A stretch of DNA of 6,657 bases from Selenomonadaceae bacterium (GTDB taxonomy: Bacteria; Bacillota; Negativicutes; Selenomonadales; Selenomonadaceae), in the NCBI GenBank assembly GCA_017529085.1, contig JAFXOC010000289.1, positions 1 to 6,657 of the forward strand. Direction: 5' to 3'. The position numbers and the translations under genes were made by a program. The notes below the pieces were generated by a model, which was not told the origin of the DNA, did not search any database, and saw only the letters and a list, made by a program, of their open reading frames with translations. The stretch's first letter is position 1, and every line of letters starts with the position of its first letter. Below are positions 5,466 through 6,657 of this stretch, piece after piece.

Positions 5466-6608
5466 TCACCCGACTCTGCCGCTCGCCTTTAACAGCGTCT
5501 CTTTCAACTTGTTTTCAATCTGCTCCAATTCCTTTTCCGCCGCGGCTCTTCTCGCTTTCCCTTCCTGACCTATCTTTATTGTTTCTTCTATAGTTTCTAT
5601 TAAGTCGCTGTTTACCTTTTGCACCGTTTCAATATCTATAATGGAACGCTCGTTTTCCTTCGCCGTTTCGATGGTGTTTATCTTTAAAAGTTCGGCGTTT
5701 CGTTTCAACAAATCATTTGTGGCATCGCTTACCGCCCGTTGCATACCGAGAACGTCCCGTTGGCGGGATAAGCCTAACGCTATCACCACTTGATTTTTCC
5801 AAAGGGGAATGGTGTTGTATATGGCGGTCTGCACCCTGTCTATCAGCACTTTGTCGTTGTTTTGGATAAGACGAATTTGAGGCGCAGTCTGCACGGCTAT
5901 GGTTTTGGAGAGTTTTAAATCGTGGACTTTCTTTTGGAAACGGTTTACGCTGTCTTCAAAATCCTTCACTACCTGCACCGCCATAGGATCGCTTGACGCC
6001 GCCGCTTCGTTTCTCAGTTTGGGCAGAGTCACCCGCTCCATTTCAACCAGCTTTTCTTCGCCGGCTCTTATGTATAATTCAAGTTTCTTAAAATAAGCGA
6101 GATTTTTTTCGTATAATCCATCGAACATGATAACGTCTTTCATCATGCGGTTCTTTGCCGATTCCAACGCGGTTTCTATCCGCTCCACTTGAGTGGATAG
6201 TTTAGTATAGCCTTCCATCATGTTTTCTGCTTTTCCCGCAAGGGCGCCAATAATGGGAATTTTAGCCAAAAAACCCTTGTCCTCGGCGGGTTGAAATCCT
6301 CTGACTTTTCCCACCAATTCCGTAAGCAACGCGCCTACGTCGCCCGCGTCCTTAGTTTTAATGGAAGACAGCACATTGTCCGAAAATTCCGCAATATCTT
6401 TTTGCGCCTCCGCTCCAAAAGAGAGAGCCGTGGTGGAGTCCATCAAATTTATATTAGCTTTAATGCTTTCCACTTGCCGCCGCTCTTCGGGGGTTAGACT
6501 AGCGACTTCTTCCAAAACTTTTTCTTTAGCGAGTTCCACTATTTGTTTATCGTCACTGGCGCCGCCTGATTTTGCTTTCAGTAAATCGTCGAGAGATATG
6601 TCCGACAT
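5466..6608 (-). CDS. telA: TelA family protein (toxic anion resistance / KlaA-like)
   Basis: A 380-residue cytoplasmic, mostly helical protein of the TelA family (PF05816), named for plasmid tellurite resistance; chromosomal members are linked to resistance to toxic anions and some cell-envelope antimicrobials, but the biochemical activity is not established. Family blocks seen: MFDGLYEKNLAYFKKLELYI (161-180) with AGEEKL after it, QIRLIQNNDKVLIDRVQ (244-260), TIPLWKNQVVIALGLSRQ (266-283), and NDLLKRNAELLKINTIETAK (298-317) followed by EN. Coiled-coil-like segments lie at about 135-155 and 350-374. There is no signal peptide; IPIIGALAG (117-125) is a short hydrophobic loop only. Length is normal and the frame is unbroken. 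RBS AGGTGA (6616-6621) lies 7 nt before the ATG. It heads, or continues, a unit with the antitoxin-like gene 13 bp downstream. TelA genes often follow an xpaC-like gene; whether one lies beyond the right edge cannot be seen. Confidence 0.95.
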   Translation of the reverse strand: MSDISLDDLLKAKSGGASDDKQIVELAKEKVLEEVASLTPEERRQVESIKANINLMDSTTALSFGAEAQKDIAEFSDNVLSSIKTKDAGDVGALLTELVGKVRGFQPAEDKGFLAKIPIIGALAGKAENMMEGYTKLSTQVERIETALESAKNRMMKDVIMFDGLYEKNLAYFKKLELYIRAGEEKLVEMERVTLPKLRNEAAASSDPMAVQVVKDFEDSVNRFQKKVHDLKLSKTIAVQTAPQIRLIQNNDKVLIDRVQTAIYNTIPLWKNQVVIALGLSRQRDVLGMQRAVSDATNDLLKRNAELLKINTIETAKENERSIIDIETVQKVNSDLIETIEETIKIGQEGKARRAAAEKELEQIENKLKETLLKASGRVG

Positions 6609-6657
6609 ATCAAAATCACCTAACTTTCAAAAAATTAATTTATTTTTTAACACTATC
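6609..6657 (-). other. AT-rich region upstream of telA, cut by the window edge
   Basis: Apart from the telA ribosome binding site (6616-6621) these bases are A/T-rich. No convincing -35/-10 pair is visible. On the minus strand a frame open from the edge closes with TAA at 6640-6642, so the tail of an upstream gene is possible, but 18 bases are too few to claim it. Confidence 0.2.

Overview
The window is a stretch of bacterial chromosome with six confident protein-coding genes and no rRNA, tRNA, CRISPR array, transposase or phage gene that I can see. Consensus-type Shine-Dalgarno sequences precede all six genes, one promoter is near-consensus, and Gram-negative-style signal peptides (Ala-X-Ala cleavage) occur on two products. 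Together with this mix of families, that fits an anaerobic, moderately AT-rich host-associated bacterium, possibly a Negativicute or similar Bacillota with an outer membrane. This placement is inference; nothing here fixes the taxon.

Left part, plus strand. Positions 1-110 hold an A/T inverted repeat and a purine-only tandem tract. A GC-rich block of three small hairpins (121-179) follows. A response regulator with an HD-GYP output domain (214-1293), predicted to degrade cyclic di-GMP, comes next and ends at a strong intrinsic terminator (1317-1362). A second perfect inverted repeat (1387-1431) and a near-consensus promoter (1447-1474) then lead into a self-contained gene for an AAA-ATPase-like/PD-(D/E)XK protein (1513-3195). 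Its stop codon lies in the loop of a terminator that appears to serve both strands (3180-3210).

Right part, minus strand, read from right to left. telA (toxic-anion-resistance family, 5466-6608) is followed after 13 bp by a small ribbon-helix-helix antitoxin-like gene with no recognisable toxin (5198-5452). After another 35 bp there is a possible 25-codon hydrophobic peptide (5085-5162). A 91-bp AT-rich gap with competing weak inverted repeats precedes a two-gene unit. That unit encodes an exported acetolactate decarboxylase (4166-4993) and, 20 bp downstream, an exported protein of unknown function (3222-4145), and it ends at the shared terminator.

The modules look functionally independent: signalling, a putative nuclease/ATPase, export-linked acetoin metabolism, and envelope or toxic-compound stress. 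No complete, obviously new system is demonstrated. The most intriguing part is the telA / orphan RHH / hydrophobic-peptide end, where promoter-like sequence on the opposite strand could drive an RNA antisense to the start of the small peptide.
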